Shown in pieces: positions 1-11,989 of a stretch of DNA of 64,000 bases. Source of the stretch: Bettongia penicillata ogilbyi. Lineage: Eukaryota > Chordata > Mammalia > Diprotodontia > Potoroidae. A program made the translations under genes and the position numbers. The notes under the pieces are model-generated. The model was given only the letters and a program-made list of their open reading frames with translations. It was not told the origin of the DNA and made no database searches. Where the stretch lies: NCBI GenBank assembly GCA_023548195.1, contig JAJHZJ010000696.1, positions 2,026,274 through 2,090,273 of the forward strand. Reading direction: 5' to 3'. Position 1 is the first letter of the stretch; every line of letters starts with the position of its first letter.

Positions 1-1270
1 CATCTCCTTCTGACCTCCCTTTCTGTTCTCTTTTGTGCATTAAAAAAAAAGTGCTTCAATAACCTTTTCTTTCTACATTTTTTTTTGAGAGAGACACCAT
101 TATTGCTTACTGCCATTCCCTCCCCAGTACCTAGAAGGTCAATTTTCAATCTGTGTGGCTGTCAGCTAAGGGAGAGATTTGTGATGGAGAAACCTTCACC
201 TTACTTTTCATCATGGCCAGAGTCTTCTCTTGGTCCAGGCTGATGGACAAAAGTGGCATTGTCTATCCTAGCTGTGGCCAGTTTCTTATTTATTCAACAT
301 TCAGAACAAATATTTGTAGCTTTGGGCAAGAGAGGTGTGTGCCATTGAATGAGGAATGTGTTTATATTGGGAGGAATGATGGGGAAAGGGGGAACTGAAC
401 ATCGTCTGTCCAACTGAGCTGGGATAGGAAGAGTGAATGGATTATGCAGCCTGGTCTTACTTAAAAACTGCCAAGTGGGAGAAATTAGGGTTAGAATGTG
501 GCTGGGCAAAAGTTCCCTAGAGGGAATGAGACAGATCAAGCAGTCATGAAGAATGGATATTCAGGGCTATTGAGGCAAAGACTCAGGGCTCATCTTCCTG
601 TGTTCAAATCTGACCTCAGACACTTATTAGCTGTGTGACCTATGTGATCTATATTCCCTGATGCTTATAATCTGGAGGCATTCCTTTTCATCTACTCATG
701 TCCTCCGGGCAATTCGAGTTTGGGAGGCCCGCCTGTATGGTCCAGTAGCTTCACCAGTGTGAGATTACACATCTCCCAGCCCTCCTCCAACCTTCTCAGG
801 TAGTCTTTGAGAGTGGCTGTGTCCAGTGGTAGCCATCTGCAGTGCAAAGGGGGCAGGGCAGAGGGAAGAAAAAAAAGAGAAATTTACATGATAACTGTAT
901 TATATATTTAGAAGGAATAGCAAGTTGTACCTAATGGATTTGTGGTTTCATGTGCAATCATCTTTTTTATTATACTATTTTATGGAAATGTTTGTGGTAT
1001 TCCATAAATTATTTTTTTTTAAAAGAGAGTTGTTGTGTCCAAAAGAATAGCTTTCCTTTTGCCACTCTGGCCATGGGTCTCTCAGAGTTTGGCTGGGCCC
1101 TTCCTCACTTACCTCACACAGAGCCAATCATTGTGCTCACCAAATCCTTTTCTGCCTTTGGAGTACCTGGAACTACTTTTCCTTTAATTTTGAGGGGCCA
1201 GAACCATCTCCATGCTTCAAGGATTATTGGAGCAGGACTTTAGTGAGGGATGATTAAACTGGCCTGGAGT
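1..1270. other. Intergenic, little recognised
   Basis: No gene is supported. A degraded MIR/Mar1-like SINE piece in plus orientation lies at about 555-650, recognisable by the stretch reading 'tctgacctcagacacttattagctgtgtgacc'-like in pieces. A short T run is at about 1011-1020. The open frames here are short, lack splice or family support, and look like chance. Confidence 0.6.
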
Positions 1271-1274
1271 TAAA

Positions 1275-1430
1275 CATACATCATGGTAAGAGCCCAGAAG
1301 TCTTGGATTAGAACTCTAGCTTGGCTCCTCAATACCTATTTTGAGTTTTCTTAGTTCCTCAGTTTCCTAATTTGTAAAATGAGTACTTTAGGTGAGATCT
1401 CTAAAGTGTGTTCCAGCTTCAATATTTATA
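1275..1430 (+). repeat. MIR-type SINE
   Basis: Contains the typical MIR/CORE-SINE 3' half: 'cctcagtttcctaatttg' followed by 'taaaatgag' and a 'gagatctctaaagtg' tail. It is followed at 1420-1560 by an AT-rich stretch and a short (GT)n at about 1554-1567. Confidence 0.75.
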
Positions 1431-1889
1431 TGATTATATAATTTTATTTATATGATTTCTATATTTGTATAATTTATATTATTATATTATGTGTATTATA
1501 TTATTATTATAATTACTTTAATAACTTAATTTATAATCAATTTTGTTCACACTGGTGTGTGTGTGTAACAGAGTGACTTGTACTTTGCCACAGAACTAGA
1601 ACATCCCATGTCTGGAAAGGACTTCAGAGATCATCCGACTGCTCCTGGACAGAAACACCCTGTACAATGTTCCTGGGGAGTCTTCATCCACCTCCAGGTT
1701 CTCCAGCAGACAGCTTCCTTTCTCCTCCTGATTCTCTCTCTAATGTTCCAGCTCTCCCTTTAGACTGGCTCTTCCTCTGGTGCCACATTTCACCTAACCG
1801 AAAAACAATTTACCTTTGATTCTACCATTGCCCCTAGTGTTCATCCTATAACTCTTCTCCCCTTCTTGATTAAACAAACTCCCTGAGAA

Positions 1890-3115
1890 AACATTGACTT
1901 ACATTTGGTGCCTCTACCTCCTCTTCTGTCACTTCCTTCTAAATCCTCAGCAAGCCTCAGCATTCCACTGAAATTGCTGCCTTCAAAGTTACCAGTGATC
2001 TGTTAACTGTCAGATCTAATGGTTTAACTGGAACAGAGGAGAGAGCAGGGCCTGAAGTCAAGAAGACTCATCTTCCTAAGTTCAAATCTGCCCTCAGACA
2101 CTTATCAGCTGTGTGATCCATGGCAAGTCACTTAAACCTGTTTTCCTTGGTTTCCTTATGTGTCAGATCAGCTGGAAAAGGAAATGGCAAAACCACTCCA
2201 ACATTTTTGCCAAGAAAACCCCAAATGGGATCACAAAAAGTTGGACAGGACTGAAAAATGACTGAAGAATGGCTTGATCCTCATTCCTCTTGACCTTTAT
2301 GCAATCTTTAATGCTGTGTATCACCCTCTTTTGGACAACTTGTCCTCTCTAGACACTCCTTTTCAGGATATTGTTCCTGCCTGGTTCTCCAACTCCTTGT
2401 CTGACCATTCTTTCTAAGTATCCTTCACTGGATCATCATCCAATTGCCCTCAATAATAGTGGACATCCCCTAAGCCTTTGTCCTGGGCCCTCTTCTCTTC
2501 TCCCTGTATATTATCTCACTTGATAATCTCAGGTCCCATGGGTTGAATTATCATCTTATGTAGATGATTTCCAGATTTTATATCCAGTCCCAATCTTAGT
2601 CTTGACCTCTGACCAGTCACACATCACCACTGCCTTTTGGATACTTTGAATTAGATGGCCAGTATGTAATATATCCAAACCAGAAGTCATCTTTCCCCTC
2701 AAACACCCTTCCCTCTATTATGGTTGAGGGCACCTACCTTCACCCAGTTTACCTAGGCTCCCAACCTCAGCGTCATCCTAGATTCTTCACTTGCACTCAC
2801 ACCACATACCCACAGAATCTGTGGTCAGTCTGGTTGTTTCTATCTCTCCAATATCTCTTCTTTAAGCACCCTTCTTCCCACTCACACAACCGTGACTCTG
2901 GTGTGGGTTCTCAACACCTCAGGCCAAGGCTCATGCCACTATCTCTCTTCTTCAAGTCTCTGCCCATTCTAATCCCTTTTCTTCTCAGCTGCCAGGGATA
3001 TTCCTAAAGTACAGAGCTGACCACAAACTCTCCCTCCTATCCTTCTCTGTTAGCTCATGTGGCTCCTTATTACATCTAGAATCAAATAAAAAATTCTCTG
3101 CTTAGAATTTATAAT
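1890..3115 (+). repeat. L2 LINE fragment (reverse-transcriptase region), interrupted
   Basis: Degraded L2 sequence in plus orientation. The stretch 'gtcctgggccctcttctc' followed by 'ttctccctgta' and later 'tagatgatttccagat' are hallmarks of the L2 reverse-transcriptase reading frame. A Mar1-type SINE is inserted at about 2031-2268. L2 resumes near 3665 after a foreign insertion, so this and the next L2 block were one element. Confidence 0.75.
2031..2268 (+). repeat. Mar1-type CORE-SINE
   Basis: Near full-length marsupial SINE: 'gaagtcaagaagactcatc' head, a CORE with 'cagacacttatcagctgtg', then the marsupial-specific tail 'ggaaaaggaaatggcaaaa' and 'gccaagaaaaccccaaatg', ending in a 'ttggacaggactgaa' motif. 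It is nested inside the L2 element. Confidence 0.85.
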
Positions 3116-3660
3116 GTTAATGGGATTTAAGATCTTATTGGCCCATTAATAGGCCTTCCTAACCCATTAAGGGAAGCTTACTTAGGGGTGGCTTGCTTGG
3201 AGGAAGGCTTTCACACCTTTTGCTAATTTCTAATTAGACACTAAGTCACCAGAGTTGTGATGCCTTCCGGCTCTGAGAAGTGTATTTATACTCTGACTTG
3301 GTATTTTGCTTTGGAGGTTTGTTTATGAGAAGCACTTTGTAATTCCCTGGTTGAAAGTCTGAGTGACCCTTTGCTCAGAATGTTCCCCCCTCTCCCCCTC
3401 ACTGCTCAGATGTAGGGGCTCTCTTGATCCATGGATGTATGTAAAGTATATATTAATGTTGTTTTGATTCAGGCAGTAGAACCCTCTATTTCTCTGCTTA
3501 TATTTTCTCTGTGTGTATTTTTTCTGAAATTCAGGGTGCTGACTTTTCCCCTGAACAAGTGAATGTAATTGAATAAGATTGTTGACCCTTACAAATTGCT
3601 TTCCTTTAAGAAGCAGATCCAAGAACCTGTGCTAGCGGGTCCTCCTGGGTGTGCCAGGGT
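3116..3660. mobile_element. About 540-bp insertion inside L2, unclassified (possible solo LTR)
   Basis: L2 sequence stops after 'ctctgcttagaattta' and resumes at 'gtatttaaagcctttcata', which is continuous in L2. The intervening block is therefore an insertion. The flanks 'gaattta' and 'gtattta' could be a degraded target-site duplication. Inside are a TATA-like 'gtatttatac' near 3280 and a weak polyadenylation-like 'aataaga' near 3573, a layout like a solo LTR, but no clear TG...CA ends were found. Family not recognised. Confidence 0.4.
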
Positions 3661-3664
3661 GCTT

Positions 3665-4430
3665 GCTGTTAGAGTATTTAAAGCCTTTCATAATCTGGTC
3701 CCTTTCTATCTTTGTAGTCTTTTTACCCCCTACTCCATGTCCTTCTCACTATTCCTACAAGAGGACCGTCTATCTCCCCACTTTATTTTTTCACTGCCTG
3801 TTCTCCCTCCTTGCCTCTGCCTCCTAGATTCCCTGGCTTCCTTCAAAGCTAGCTAGAATCTTACCTTCTGTAAGAAGACTTTCTGGGTTCCTCCTTCTTC
3901 CCCCCACCTCCACTCTACCGCAGTGCCTTCCCTTGGAGATTACCTTCCATTGACACTATATATCTATATATTTTGTAAGACACTCTCGAAGTCTCTCTAA
4001 AGAATTTTGGAATTGATTGTGAGGCATGAGAGACGCTGGCAGAGGACTGCCCAGCATGGCATGCCTGAATCTAAGGCGGCACTGTGCTCTATGAGCAAAG
4101 CAGAATTTCAGTAGCTCAAAAGAGATGTGAGATACACAAATTTAGAATCATTTCCACCCCAAATGTTCATATGGACTATTTGTGCACGACCTGTGGAAGA
4201 CCCTTCTGAGCAGCCCCAGTCGGACACACTGTACCTTGACCCCCACATAGAGACATCATCTTGGTCCTCTTTGAGACTGAAGGACACTGATGTATGTATG
4301 TGCACAGCTATCTGCATGTTGTCTCCCTACTGGCCCGTGAGCTCCTAAGGGCAAGGACCAAGTTTTCACCAGTATCTTTTGGCAAAGTGCCTGGCACACT
4401 GTAAGTACTTAATAAAGACTTGTTAACCGA
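3665..4430 (+). repeat. L2 3' end with nested SINE-like element
   Basis: Continuation of the L2 element: 'taaagcctttcataatctg' at its start and the standard L2 3' terminus 'ctggcacactgtaagtact' plus 'taataaag' at its end. Within it, about 3975-4300 is a separate element. That element carries 'cccagtcggacacactgta' and ends in 'gagactgaaggac', a tail shared with RTE-derived marsupial repeats; its family is not certain. Confidence 0.75.
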
Positions 4431-6195
4431 AGTTTTGATCTAAATGTCTATTCCCCTTCCTCTTGCTTCTGGGACCCTGGTGGACTGCTAATTATAATTT
4501 ATTATCATTAATATGATCTAGTTATAGGATAACTTATGATTAGAAGACATTTCTTCTCACCAAATCTTATGTGCTCTTAAGTAAATCCCATCTGGGAGGT
4601 CAGAGTTTAATATTTTAAGAGTTTGTAACTTCATCAGGGTAGCTGTCAGGTACCATTGCTCCTCTGCATCCTTAGAAGGCAGTCTTTAAGAGCTTGAGTG
4701 GAAGCTGCTGGGAAATTTGATAGAGACTTTTTTGTCCATTAAGAGACAGAGGAGAAACAAAAGATGGTGGTGTTCTCATTTTGCCATTTTCTGAGCTGGA
4801 AAATAGGGATAAAAATAGCACCTGCCTCCCAGGGTTTTTGGGAAGATCAAGTGAGTTAATATTTGTAAAGGATTTAGCCTAGGGAGAGGCATGCAGTAAT
4901 TGCTTAATAAATGTTTACTCCCATTTCCTTTCCTTAATACCACTTTAATCGACAACAAACATGAGAAGAATCTGTTCTCCAACTGGAGACCCACATCATG
5001 GCTAAGGTTTTATGGCTCAGTTTTAGCAAAAAGATTGGGGGACCAGAGTACTAGGAATAAATGTGTCAGCAGGTGCCAAAGAGCTTCATGCCAATTAATA
5101 GTTGCTGTGGGCACAAGTTTTTGTGACAGTTTGTTATTGATGACAAACACTGAGACACAAAAGTGTGTGGGGTCTGACAAATGTGTTTGGCTCAGGGCCA
5201 CATCTGGTTGGCACTAAAATTGGCTGCCTTGAATGATTAAGGACCCTAATGTCATGCAGAGATCCGATAGGGGTATGATTGTTCTAAGGATGGCTTTTGC
5301 TTGAACATCCACATCAGTAGGGGGGTGAAGCAAGGTTGCCTTTTCAGCTCAATAGATTTTTAATTGAATATTAGAACTGGTGATCCACACTGTGATGAGG
5401 GCAGGTGTGAGATCTGAACTGTATCACAGGCAAATGAATGTCTGAGCAAACACAGGTGATTGAACCACAGAGACTGACACCTCAGGCTCTCCCTGGACAA
5501 TGGGCATGAGATTGCCACTTGGGCAGGACTACATTTAATGAGACAAAATGTTTGTTCTTATTTACTCATGGCTAATAAGAGAGGCTAATCCTCACTCAAT
5601 TCCAGGTTCAAAAACAAAAGATTTCCATAATGTCAGAGGAGAACACATGCCTTTCTTTTAGGATCCCTTTGGGGTTCCAAACCAAATTTGGTCAATGACG
5701 CTACACCAAATATAACATCTGTTTTGGAACTAAGAGACAAGTCAAATCTGGCCCCCTGGAAGAAATTAGTCATAGTGAATACCTTTATCTTACCCTACTC
5801 CTCTTTGCATTTTAAGAATAGTGTAGTTTCTAAAAGTGCCCTCACCTTGGATGGGACAAGTAAAAGGAAAACAAAGAGGTAGCTCTATCTCTTCAAGAGG
5901 ATTGAAATCCAATTCCTGTACTCTACAAAATGGGGGAGCCGGCAGAGGGTTTGTTTGTTGCTAATAAATGACAGGTATTGGAGGGGTGGTCCACTGACTG
6001 CCCTCAATGGATCTGGTGGACGTTCTCAACATTTCCTCAGTGATTTGGTGAAGAACAGAATTCAAGCATGACCCCCAACTAGATCTCACCACTTGTTCGA
6101 ATAGTTCTGTGAAGGGAGAGTTTGGCAATGTACAGAACACTGAAAGAAATACCTCATGTGCTTAGACAAACTGATCAACATTAGGGCTAGCATAA
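4431..6195. other. Intergenic, mostly unrecognised
   Basis: A MIR 3' portion in plus orientation is seen at about 4785-4920 ('aaaatagcacctgcctccc' then 'taataaatgttt'). The remainder shows no recognisable coding or repeat signature. The open frames here are up to 105 codons, overlap on both strands and show no family similarity. Confidence 0.5.
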
Positions 6196-6197
6196 TG

Positions 6198-6433
6198 CTG
6201 GGGTAGCTAGGTGGCACAGTGGATAGGATTCTGGACCTGGAGTCAGGAGTGCTCATCTTCCCTGAGTTCAAATCTGGCCTCAGATACTTACTAGCTTTGT
6301 GACTCTGGGCAATTCACTTAACCCTGTTTGCCTCAGTTTCCTTACCCATAAAATGAACTGGGGAAGAAATCAAGAAAACTCCAAATGGGCATAATGGAGA
6401 GTTGGACACCAGTGAAAACGAATGAACAACAAA
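6198..6433 (+). repeat. Mar1-type CORE-SINE, near full length
   Basis: Begins with the tRNA-like head 'gtagctaggtggcacagtgg', continues with the CORE ('gcctcagatacttactagc', 'gcctcagtttccttaccc'), and ends in the 'actccaaatgggcataat' and 'gttggacaccagtgaaaac' tail, then a short 'aacaacaaag' run. A fragmentary L2/MIR tail follows at about 6575-6632. Confidence 0.9.
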
Positions 6434-6916
6434 GACTACAAGGCTATCCTAAACAGATCATTTAAAGTCAGAGAGCTGGAGACCACAAGGGCACCAAACA
6501 ATCTGATTATTATAGGTTTAGAAGAGAAACTTTATCCACTAAAAGAACCTTCTTGCATTCCTCACTGACATCACTGGGCTACACGTTGTGCCTGGCACAT
6601 AGTAGGCACTTAATAAATGTTTACTGATGGATCTTGAAAACAGATACCCAGCTCTCGAATCAGCCAGAGGTGGCAAAATTGCAAAATATCAAATACTGTA
6701 CTAGCATCTGACCCAGATAGGATTTGGCATTTTTAGTTACACTGTGATTGTGGAGGCCCTGGGGATGACTGTATTATCCAAAATGGAAATGATGAAGAGT
6801 AGGAATATCTCATGAGAAAACTGTTAGTAAAATTCAGTCAGGTGGAACAGAGACGCACACATGTAACATGTTACCAGTGTGAGACAGTTCACAGAATGAA
6901 TAGAAATGAAGGATAA

Positions 6917-7086
6917 TCTCTCTCTCTTTCTCTCTCTCTCCCACTCCCTCTCTCTCTCCCTCTCTCTCTCTCCCACTCCCTCTCTCTCCCTCTCTCTCTC
7001 TGCCTCTCTCTCTCCCTCTCCCTCTCCCTCTCTCTCTCTTTCTCTCTCTTCCTCTTTCTCTCTCCCTCCCTTCTTCTCTCTCCCCT
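6917..7086. repeat. (TC)n polypyrimidine tract
   Basis: About 170 bases of nearly pure pyrimidine, mainly TC dinucleotides broken by CCC and TTT variants. It gives open frames on both strands made of Leu/Ser or Arg/Glu dipeptides; these are not genes. Such homopurine/homopyrimidine mirror sequence can form H-DNA. Confidence 0.95.
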
Positions 7087-8400
7087 CTGTTTTAGCATGA
7101 CAACTATTTTGATCTGTTTGAACCTGATTAGTAAGTTTTCCTTTTAAAGGCTTATTGAAGGTTTTACTCTTAATCATTTTTTTCTGTATCAGATATCTAT
7201 CTCTCTATCTCATATATATGTATATACATAAACATATCATATGGAATTAAATTCATGCTAGCTATCATGTAACATTATTAATTACCTATTTATTCAGAAG
7301 AAAATTCTGATGGGAACCATAATGATATTGTAATGGTCATGTCTTTTTTTTTTTTAATTAAAATACAGTTACAAAACATTTTTAAAAAACAAGTTCATGG
7401 ACCCCAGGTTAAGAATCTTTGAGTTAGGTGCCCTCAGAGATCCTTTGATACCAAAATAGAGATTCCATTAACCTAAATAACCTGTATCTGAACTGTAACT
7501 AGGGAGGAACTGGGGCTTGCCCTTAGAAGGCCAACATTTAGAGTGTGATGGAAGGTCTTTCAGTCCTTCAGCAACATGGCTACAACAGTTTATCCTCTAG
7601 TCGGCAAGAATTAGGATCAGACTAGTCCAACCCCCTCATTTTTACACATAGAGAAACCGATGTTCAGAGAGGTTAAGTGATTTGCCAATGATCACACAGG
7701 TGGGATTCACCCACATGGGTCAGCATTGCTTTGGGATGTGCCTGCTTTATAGTAGGTGATTAATAAATGTTTATCCTTCCTGACTCCATCCTGCGTTCTA
7801 TCCATGTCCTCCTCAGGGTTTCTATCCCCTCTAACCCCAAACCAGGGCAAGCTCTCATTAGTGGTTCACTTTCTCCCATCTTTTCATCCCAGGTGAGAAT
7901 TTCACCTTGACCTTCCTGAGTTTTCATTATATAAATATAGACAGAGTTGTATTATCATCTCTGAAGCAACCCAGCTCTTCTACTCTCACACAGCTGAGAG
8001 CAGTCTGTGAGCTCACACTCAGATCTGGGGCCATGTGTTTCTACCCTGTACTCTTCTTATGAATTATTTTTGTTAATACAAAAAAAAAATACAGCAAAAT
8101 CCACATCTCTCCTCCTGGGATTTCTGGGCTATGAGTCATGAGACCACACTAAGGCACAGTGGAATTTTGCTCTGAGTGCAGCAATGAAAGCCAGCCCTAT
8201 GGATTCAACTCTATGGGAGGTGGTTCAACTGGGCCAGTTTTCAGTGGGAAGAGAGCTGGCTCCTTCTATCTTTACTTTAAGCTAGAGGGTAGGGAAAGGA
8301 GTGGGGAGGTAGCAGGTAAATAGCTTTTGGATATAATCAAGTTTGCTCAAGGAGGTAACTTTGAAAAATATTTGGAATGTTTTACTTTGTTTCCAGATTG
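7087..8400. other. Intergenic with MIR/THER piece
   Basis: A THER1/MIR-like element on the minus strand is present at about 7600-7775: 'acacatagagaaaccgatg' and 'gaggttaagtgatttgcc'. AT-rich microsatellite sequence lies near 7190-7235. Nothing else is recognised. Confidence 0.55.
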
Positions 8401-8404
8401 GAGT

Positions 8405-9310
8405 AGATAGAGAGTTCTGACCTTGAAGACAGGAAGACCTGACTCAAGTCCTATAGGCAAGGCTATAAATTGTAGAAAGGGTGTCAACCTGCACTGGTAA
8501 AGGGATTTTCCTCACCAGTGAATTACAGGTTCAGTCCTTAGACTTGTCCTACTTTGTCTCACGTGTAGATTGGCAGAGCTGGTTCTGTGGATGTTGTTGG
8601 AAGCTTCTTGAGGTCAATCACTGGGGCACTTCTGCTAGTGTCTAGCACAGAGACTGGATATTACCAGGGTTTAAGAAATTTTGTTGATTGAGTGACTGGT
8701 TAGAAATTTGGGTGAAGGGGAGGGACAAAAACAGTTGAAATCATTAGATGATGAGTTTCAAAAGGAAAAACCATTCAATTTAATATTATGTTCAACCCAT
8801 ATTTATCATGCAAAATAGTGTTTTCAGAGCTGCTCAGCCATCTTTGGTGTCCACCTGATTCATCCAATTCTCACCTCTGGTTCCAAGAAGCTTTAGTATG
8901 GCCATACCCCCAAACTGTCGGCAGATGGGCTAACCCAGGCTGGGGGTAATTGTTGGGCCTCAAACCTGTTGATGAGTTAGGGGGATGTCTGTCTCAAGCA
9001 TGTGAAGACTTCCCCTGGGAGAATGGGCGGCAGAGAACAATTTGTTCCAATGACCATGAAGGCACCTGGAGTAGGTGCTGTGGAGCACTTAGAGCTTGGT
9101 CAAGCATGAAGATGCCAAGGTCATCCTTTGCATCCTAAACCTAGTCTTGATTTCTGTCATGCCACATTGATGACTCAGGAACAGAGAGTGAAGCTGATGA
9201 CTTTGTGCAACCCTGCATCACTCACTTAAATCTAATCCATGAGCAAGTCAATACATAACCTTTGATGCCACTGGTCATCTCCTAAACTGAAGGACAAACA
9301 ATGATAATTA
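8405..9310 (+). repeat. SINE piece followed by RTE-like repeat tail
   Basis: About 8405-8540 matches a marsupial tRNA-headed SINE body with 'ctgcactggtaaagggatt'. About 8815-9310 is a separate element containing 'gatgccaaggtcatccttt' and 'gtgaagctgatgactttgtg', ending in 'ctgaaggacaaacaa'. This end type occurs on marsupial RTE-derived repeats. A third related tail is near 27,500-27,660. Confidence 0.6.
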
Positions 9311-9334
9311 TACAAAACAGAGTGGCAATGTGTA

Positions 9335-9740
9335 TGGTGCCTAGAGGGCTGGCCTTGGAGTCAGGAGACCAGGGTTCAAGTCCTGCCTTTGAAACATCCT
9401 TAAAATGAGGGGAATGGATGAGAAGACCTCAGGTCCTTTCTAGCTCTAAAGCTATGACCTGTAGGATAAGGATTGAACCTGAGGTGTCAGTGCGTGTAGA
9501 GAATTTTGGGAATTTACTCTAGCAATTCAAGGTGGCACTTTCTTTGCATTGTAGAGTCTTAGAGAGCTGCCTAGAGCACTAAGAGGTTAGGTGGCTTGTC
9601 CAGAGTCACCTGCTCCAGGATATGTATTTCTTTGTGAGAATTTATTAGCTATGTGCTCCAGGACAAGACATTTCTCTAAGACTAGAAATTAAAGAAGAGC
9701 TTTCAATCTGTATTAACAAAGGGAATTTCCCCACTAGGAG
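9335..9740. repeat. MIR (+) and tRNA-headed SINE pieces
   Basis: A plus-strand MIR-like block at about 9335-9470 ('ttggagtcaggagaccagg') is followed by a minus-strand SINE piece at about 9480-9620 and a plus-strand SINE tail at about 9640-9740. Confidence 0.65.
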
Positions 9741-9744
9741 AATT

Positions 9745-10020
9745 CTTTTAAAAATTTTTTTCCAATTATATATAAAAAAACAATTTTAACATTTTTTTTC
9801 AGATTTTGAATTCTGAATTCTCTCCCTCTCCTCCCCCCCATTAAGAAGGCAAGAAATTTGACAGGTTATACATGTATAACCTGTTACGCAACACACATTT
9901 TCATGTAAGTCATGTTATTAAAGAAAACACAGACCAAAAAAAGCAATGAGAAAAAAAATATATAAAAAAAATAGCTTCAGTCTACATTTAGGTTCCACCA
10001 GTTTTTTCCAGGAGAGTTCT
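9745..10020 (-). repeat. L1 3'UTR fragment
   Basis: On the given strand it reads T-rich, then 'cagattttgaattctgaatt', 'ctctccctctcctcc', 'aggttatacatgtataacc' and 'gaaaacacagacca'. This is the usual complement of a marsupial L1 3'UTR. It lies outside the genes, upstream of the CHKA retrocopy. Confidence 0.8.
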
Positions 10021-10164
10021 TTATACTACTAAAATAATGTCTGGATCAAAACAGTGGTTCCCATGGGGTCCCCACACATGAACTCAAGAAAACTTTAAGA
10101 AACATTCCAAATGTTTCCCCAAAACTGTGGGGAAATGCTCCCCACAATAAATAATGTATTTATC

Positions 10165-10315
10165 CTCTTTGCAGATAATCAGAAAGGTGAGAAACACCTA
10201 GGCAAATCACCTAGCCTCTCTGTACCTCAGTTTCCTCACTTGAAAATTTGGGGATTGGACTTGATGGTCTCTAAAGTTCCTTCCAGTTCTACATCTATGA
10301 TCCTATGATACTATA
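10165..10315 (+). repeat. MIR-type SINE
   Basis: Contains 'cctctctgtacctcagtttc' and the 'gatggtctctaaagttcct' 3' section. Confidence 0.75.
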
Positions 10316-10437
10316 ATCTTCTTTCCTGTATTCTATGACTCAGAGAAGCTGAGAAAGGTAAAAGTAGAAAACAAAAAAAAACCCTGAGGTTTTGTGGATT
10401 GTAACATCAGTGTGAGTCAATCATTTATCCTGCCAGA

Positions 10438-10598
10438 TGAGAGAGAGAGACACACAGAGAGAGAGAAAGAGAGAGAGAGACAGAGAGAGAGACAGAGAGA
10501 GAGAGAGACAGAGAGACAAAGATAGAGAGAGAGAGACAGAGAGAGAGACAGAGAGAGAGACAGAGAGACAAAGATAGAGACAGAGAGACAGAGAGAGT
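10438..10598. repeat. (GA)n polypurine tract
   Basis: About 160 bases of GA dinucleotides with GACA variants. It is roughly the reverse complement of the (TC)n tract at 6917-7086, about 3.4 kb away. The serine/leucine open frames on the minus strand are artefacts of the repeat. Confidence 0.95.
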
Positions 10599-11985
10599 AT
10601 TCTTGAATTATATATAATATATAATGCATAAATTATACATAACTGCATTGAGAAGTCAAGTGTTTAGGGTGAGAGAAGTAACAGCTATGATCCTCTTTTC
10701 TCTGGTCAGACCACTTTCCCAGTCAGTTGTGGGGGCCACAGTTTATCAAGAATACTGACAAACTGGACAAACATCGGGAAGTGGTTGAGGAGGCTGGTGA
10801 GGGGCCTCCAGCTCATGTCCACACAAAAGGATTGGCTGATGGAGCTAAGAACATTCCACTAAGAGAAGACTTAGAAGGGGCCGCACAGTGCCTGGCACTT
10901 AATAGTCCTTGTGGATAGGCTGATATGTTAGTTATCTCCAAGGATCTACATTAGGGCTGTTTCATGTAACAGGAAATCTACTTATTTTGCTTGGTCTCAG
11001 AAGGTAAAAATAGGAGGGATGGGTAGTAGTTGCAGAGAAACAGGTTTAGAGCTTATGTCAGGAAAAAGAAAGTAAAATGGGCTAAGTCTGAAGGTCCTAA
11101 ATTTCTCCTCAGTAGAAGTTTTCAAGCGGAGGTAGGGGGATCACTTGTTGGAGAGAAGATGCCTAGTCAGGTATCGCTGGTACTTCTTGACCTCTGAGGT
11201 CCCTTTTAGTTCTGAGATTCTGAGAGTCCTTATCAGTGGAGGATACTGATGGGAACTTTCCATCTCGAAGTCCAAGACGACTTCAAAACAAATAGCAAGC
11301 TATAGTGGCATTTACAGAATATGATTTTTGAAATTTGTGTAGTATTTTGCTACTTTGCATCATAAATTAGCTAATTCACCCTGAATTAGAGGGCTATTAT
11401 TCTTAGAGGGATAACTCTGAATTCAGGGCTTGGTTCTTTGCTGGCACCATGCTACTCTTTGCAAGTCAGCTATTGTAAAATCATCTGAACTCTGAAGGAG
11501 CTGGGCTGATTCCGAGAGGCATTCTTGGCTCTGGCAGGACTGGCAAGGACTAGATTTCTTTTTAAAATTCCACTCACTAAGAAAAGAACATGGAATTGGC
11601 TTCCTCTGCAGCGGAGGAAACTCCCGACTTCCTAGCAGCCTGGCAGTCGGACCTTATAGTATTTTTTTGTTTTGCTAAATTTTAATTTTAGAATTTCTTT
11701 TTACTAAGAATAAGAAGTAAGGTTTTTCTCACTGGTGAGACATTTCTCTTCCCTTTTTCATGTGTTTTAGATCACAGATTTAAATTATCTTATGGTACGG
11801 TCTTGTTTTTGTGTGTTTAGCAGAGTTGCTGGCATAACATATGCTTAAAAAATCCTTCTTGACTTGGGAAAATCTTTAATCAGCCAAATGTTTGAATATG
11901 AAATCTGATTTTCCTTTTAAATTACATCATAATATTGGAATTTTCCCTGTGGACCTATTTCTTAAAAAAAAAAATCTCATTTCCA
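10599..11985. other. Intergenic, no recognised feature
   Basis: AT-rich start (about 10605-10645), then sequence with no convincing coding or repeat match apart from a short MIR-like tail at about 11180-11230 ('gaggtcccttttagttctg'). Confidence 0.5.
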
Positions 11986-11989
11986 TTCT

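Noticed and set aside
2720..3007. 95-codon plus-strand frame
   Set aside because: Lies inside degraded L2 sequence.
6824..7177. Arg/Glu-rich frames over the (TC)n tract, and Ser/Leu frames over (GA)n at 10,417-10,648
   Set aside because: Products of dinucleotide repeats, open in most frames.
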